From an uncultured Corynebacterium sp. (lineage in GTDB: Bacteria; Actinomycetota; Actinomycetes; Mycobacteriales; Mycobacteriaceae), in contig NZ_CALTVG010000077.1 in the NCBI RefSeq assembly GCF_943912665.1, forward strand, positions 1-8,441: a DNA stretch of 8,441 nucleotides. The letters run 5' to 3'. The notes under the pieces were generated by a model. That model did not search any database. It saw nothing but the letters and a program-made list of their open reading frames with translations, and had not been told where the DNA came from. Made by a program: the position numbers and the translations under genes. Shown here piece after piece: positions 6,607 to 8,441 of this stretch (the stretch's first letter is position 1; each line of letters opens with the position of its first letter).

Positions 6607-6636
6607 TTGGGGGAACCCGCGCGCCGGTGGTAGTCT
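6607..6636 (+). promoter_or_regulatory. Candidate promoter of rpsL-rpsG
   Basis: TTGGGG (6607-6612) and TAGTCT (6631-6636) are separated by 18 bases. TAGTCT fits the TAnnnT pattern of actinobacterial -10 boxes. Transcription would start near 6642-6645, leaving a leader of about 165 bases before rpsL. The -35 match is modest. Confidence 0.4.
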
Positions 6637-6644
6637 ACTTGAGG

Positions 6645-6748
6645 TTTCATCTTTGTATGAGATGAAAAGTCTGATCAGTTTCTCGGCCTGCATGGCCGAG
6701 GGAAGATCTGGACATGCGGAAGGGCCCCGGAGAAGAGCCCCTATTTTT
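6645..6748 (+). promoter_or_regulatory. Structured rpsL leader with three hairpins
   Basis: Three inverted repeats follow one another. TTTCATCT (6645-6652) pairs with AGATGAAA (6660-6667). CTCGGCC (6682-6688) pairs with GGCCGAG (6694-6700). GGGC (6722-6725) pairs with GCCC (6737-6740), followed by TATTTTT (6742-6748), which looks like a weak attenuator. The layout suggests regulation of the ribosomal protein operon by RNA structure. Binding of S7 or S12 to this leader is a guess. Confidence 0.5.
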
Positions 6749-6809
6749 GCATGTTTGGCTCACCTTCCATGGTCAGTTTAAGCCGAAGTCATACAGAAAG
6801 ACTAGATCT

Positions 6810-7181
6810 ATGCCAACTATTCAGCAGCTGGTCCGCAAGGGCCGCCACGACAAGAAGGCCAAGGTTGCTACGGCCGCCCTCAAGGGCTCCCCGCAGCGCC
6901 GCGGCGTGTGCACCCGCGTGTACACCACCACTCCGAAGAAGCCGAACTCGGCACTCCGTAAGGTCGCCCGTGTGCGCCTGACCTCCGGTATCGAGGTGTC
7001 CGCCTACATCCCGGGTGAGGGCCACAACCTGCAGGAGCACTCCATGGTGCTCGTCCGCGGTGGTCGTGTGAAGGACCTCCCGGGTGTTCGTTACAAGATT
7101 ATCCGTGGCGCACTGGATACCCAGGGCGTGAAGGACCGTAAGCAGGCTCGTTCCCGCTACGGCGCAAAGAAGGGACAGTAA
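6810..7181 (+). CDS. rpsL: Ribosomal protein S12
   Basis: The 123-residue protein matches the usual S12 length and starts [12 protein letters not shown] as the family does. It sits at the decoding centre of the 30S subunit and helps control accuracy. The conserved loops TTPKKPNS (40-47) and [12 protein letters not shown] (84-95) are intact. Lys43 and Lys88, the positions where changes give streptomycin resistance in actinobacteria, are both wild type. ATG 6810 is chosen by family length. The frame extends upstream to 6714, but that would add 32 residues not seen in S12. Only six bases separate it from rpsG. Confidence 0.98.
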   Translation: MPTIQQLVRKGRHDKKAKVATAALKGSPQRRGVCTRVYTTTPKKPNSALRKVARVRLTSGIEVSAYIPGEGHNLQEHSMVLVRGGRVKDLPGVRYKIIRGALDTQGVKDRKQARSRYGAKKGQ

Positions 7182-7187
7182 TCAACA

Positions 7188-7655
7188 ATGCGTAAGAATG
7201 CTGCACCGAAGCGTCCTGTAGTTAAGGACCCGGTTTACAACTCCGAGCAGGTCACCATGCTCGTGAACAAGATCCTGCAGGACGGCAAGAAGTCCACCGC
7301 TGAGCGTATCGTTTACGGCGCGCTCGAGGCTTGCCGCGAGAAGACCGGCACCGATCCGGTTGGCACCCTGGAGAAGGCCCTGGGCAACATCCGCCCGGAC
7401 CTCGAGGTACGCTCCCGCCGTGTCGGTGGCGCCACCTACCAGGTGCCGGTTGAGGTCAAGCCGGCCCGCGCCAACACCCTGGCGCTGCGTTGGCTGGTGA
7501 CCTTCACCCGCCAGCGTCGTGAGAACACCATGATCGACCGTCTCGCTAACGAGATTCTGGACGCATCCAACGGCTTGGGTGCATCCGTGAAGCGTCGTGA
7601 GGATACTCACAAGATGGCAGAGGCCAACCGCGCCTTCGCCCACTACCGCTGGTAG
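7188..7655 (+). CDS. rpsG: Ribosomal protein S7
   Basis: The 155-residue protein has the standard S7 length and conserved segments such as [14 protein letters not shown] (78-91) and [11 protein letters not shown] (95-105). It binds the 3' domain of 16S rRNA and starts assembly of the 30S head. AAGGGA at the end of rpsL serves as the ribosome-binding site for ATG 7188. The coding end GHYRW-like terminus (AHYRW) is followed by two TAG stops in a row (7653-7658). Co-transcription with rpsL is nearly certain. The short gap leaves no room for the intercistronic S7 control site known from E. coli. Confidence 0.98.
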   Translation: MRKNAAPKRPVVKDPVYNSEQVTMLVNKILQDGKKSTAERIVYGALEACREKTGTDPVGTLEKALGNIRPDLEVRSRRVGGATYQVPVEVKPARANTLALRWLVTFTRQRRENTMIDRLANEILDASNGLGASVKRREDTHKMAEANRAFAHYRW

Positions 7656-7675
7656 TAGCGGCACGCCGTCGCTTC

Positions 7676-7804
7676 TAGCCCGAACAACGACATCAGTCTG
7701 TACCTGCGCTGTTGCTGCTTGGAGACGTCCCACCTGGGGGCGTCGCCAAGCACAGCGCACCGCCGCAGGACAAATACGTGAATACCGTTGTTCGGGCTAT
7801 TTTT
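7676..7804 (+). terminator. Large nested hairpin with U tract after rpsG
   Basis: The outer stem TAGCCCGAACAACG (7676-7689) pairs perfectly with CGTTGTTCGGGCTA (7786-7799), directly followed by TTTTT (7800-7804). Inside, a second long hairpin runs from 7705 to 7759. It consists of TGCGCTGT with ACAGCGCA, a TGCT bulge, GCTTGG with CCAAGC, one mismatch, then GACGTCCC with GGGGCGTC (one G-T pair) around the loop ACCTG. As an rpsG terminator it is well placed, 20 bases after the stop codon, but unusually large and layered. A non-coding RNA or a small inverted-repeat element (ends are TA) are alternatives. Confidence 0.75.
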
Positions 7805-7812
7805 GTGTCCGG

Positions 7813-7830
7813 AGGGCCTTTAAAGGCCCT
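7813..7830. promoter_or_regulatory. 18-bp perfect palindrome between terminator and fusA
   Basis: AGGGCCTTTAAAGGCCCT is self-complementary over all 18 bases and has no loop, so a binding site for a dimeric DNA-binding protein is more likely than an RNA hairpin. It lies about 110 bases before the candidate fusA promoter and 9 bases after the T run of the terminator. Confidence 0.55.
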
Positions 7831-7848
7831 GCGAGCACGGCTGCTGGG

Positions 7849-7867
7849 AGCATGCAGTAGCATGCAG
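7849..7867. repeat. Two direct copies of AGCATGCAG at 10-base spacing
   Basis: AGCATGCAG occurs at 7849-7857 and 7859-7867, one helical turn apart. Each copy contains the palindrome GCATGC. The position upstream of the fusA promoter region would suit an activator or repressor, but this is a short repeat and could be chance. Confidence 0.45.
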
Positions 7868-7920
7868 GGCGGGGCGACGACTGCACAGGTGTGAGGCGCC
7901 GGAGGTGACTCACGCTGCCG

Positions 7921-7950
7921 CGTTGGCCCAGACGTGGCAAAATAGATCAA
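7921..7950 (+). promoter_or_regulatory. Candidate promoter of fusA
   Basis: The segment TGGCAAAATAGATC (7935-7948) is AT-rich in a GC-rich spacer and contains an extended -10-like TGGCAAAAT. TTGGCC at 7923-7928 would be too close to serve as a standard -35 box. A promoter is expected here because a strong terminator separates fusA from rpsG. The exact boxes are uncertain. Confidence 0.35.
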
Positions 7951-8036
7951 GACCTATCCATGAAGACGTCATTTCAAGATGAGTCGGTGAAGTGCTGGCT
8001 CGCGGCGTCGACGACAATTAAGTTGGGGTATAAACC

Positions 8037-8441
8037 GTGGCACAACAAGTGCTTAAGGATCTGCACAAGGTCCGCAACATCGGCATCATGGCTCACATCG
8101 ATGCTGGTAAGACCACCACGACCGAGCGTATTCTCTTCTACACCGGTATCAACCGTAAGGTCGGCGAGACCCACGATGGTGCCTCCACCACTGACTGGAT
8201 GGAGCAGGAGAAGGAGCGCGGCATCACCATTACTTCCGCTGCCGTGACCTGTTTCTGGGACAACAACCAGATCAACATCATCGACACCCCGGGCCACGTC
8301 GACTTCACCGTCGAGGTTGAGCGCTCCCTGCGTGTTCTCGATGGCGCCGTCGCCGTCTTCGACGGCAAGGAGGGCGTGGAGCCGCAGTCCGAGCAGGTGT
8401 GGCGCCAGGCCGCTAAGTACGACGTTCCGCGTATCTGCTTC
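8037..8441 (+). CDS. fusA: Translation elongation factor G, 3' end outside window
   Basis: The first 135 codons run from GTG 8037 to the window edge with no stop. EF-G is the GTPase that drives ribosome translocation and helps recycle ribosomes. The GTP-binding motifs are G1 AHIDAGKTT (19-27), switch I with RGITI (61-65) and G3 DTPGH (83-87). The N-terminus [20 protein letters not shown] closely resembles actinobacterial EF-G, which fixes the start. A G-rich stretch (TTGGGG, 8023-8028) is the only ribosome-binding candidate. It follows rpsG by 381 bases, with a terminator between, so it probably has its own promoter. Confidence 0.98.
   Translation, partial: MAQQVLKDLHKVRNIGIMAHIDAGKTTTTERILFYTGINRKVGETHDGASTTDWMEQEKERGITITSAAVTCFWDNNQINIIDTPGHVDFTVEVERSLRVLDGAVAVFDGKEGVEPQSEQVWRQAAKYDVPRICF

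Noticed and set aside
6714..6809. In-frame N-terminal extension of S12 from ATG 6714, which has a GGGAAG stretch upstream
   Set aside because: S12 proteins are about 122-124 residues and begin MPTIQQ. The 32 extra residues match no S12 feature and lie over the leader hairpin and T run, although the purine-rich site is oddly well placed.
7597..8247. Open frames in the rpsG-fusA spacer and across the fusA start, including one that shares GVAKHS with YkoD
   Set aside because: They lack ribosome-binding sites and run through the terminator structure or conflict with fusA. The GVAKHS match follows from the shared 21 bases in the same frame and is not evidence of a gene.

Overview
The window looks like a chromosomal segment of a Corynebacterium or close relative. 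The DNA is GC-rich, the S12, S7 and EF-G proteins are of actinobacterial type, and EF-G starts at GTG with a near-typical corynebacterial N-terminus. The window also carries a large acidic surface protein with a hydrophobic C-terminal domain of a kind I recall from corynebacteria. I do not assign a species.

Layout, all genes on the + strand. (1) 1-2218: the 3' part of a repeat-rich surface protein. It has the end of a 102-residue tandem repeat array, about twenty calcium-binding thrombospondin type 3-like motifs, another Rib/Ig-like domain, and a hydrophobic C-terminal domain without an LPXTG motif. (2) 2219-2949: about 730 bases without a convincing gene, but with several inverted repeats. 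These include a 50-base imperfect palindrome and a 14-bp perfect GC-rich stem followed by a short T run. (3) 2950-5981: a TPP riboswitch followed by ykoE, ykoD and ykoC. These form a complete ECF transporter for thiamine or its hydroxymethylpyrimidine precursor: substrate-binding S component, double ATPase and transmembrane coupling subunit. (4) 6024-6593: a small P-loop kinase-like protein 42 bases downstream, possibly in the same operon. (5) 6594-7655: a structured leader, then rpsL and rpsG. (6) 7656-8036: a spacer with a very elaborate terminator-like structure, an 18-bp perfect palindrome and a probable promoter region. (7) 8037-8441: the first 135 codons of fusA, cut by the window edge.

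How the genes work together: the riboswitch's 3' end overlaps the ykoE ribosome-binding site, so thiamine pyrophosphate should shut down importer synthesis mainly at translation. rpsL, rpsG and fusA are the translation (streptomycin) locus. Here rpsL and rpsG are nearly contiguous, while fusA is separated by about 380 bases with its own apparent terminator and promoter, so fusA is probably transcribed separately.

The genes are mostly familiar. The less explained material is intergenic: the palindrome and possible small-RNA unit at 2392-2650, the three-hairpin rpsL leader, the 124-base nested hairpin between rpsG and fusA, and a 21-base exact match between that hairpin and the middle of ykoD.
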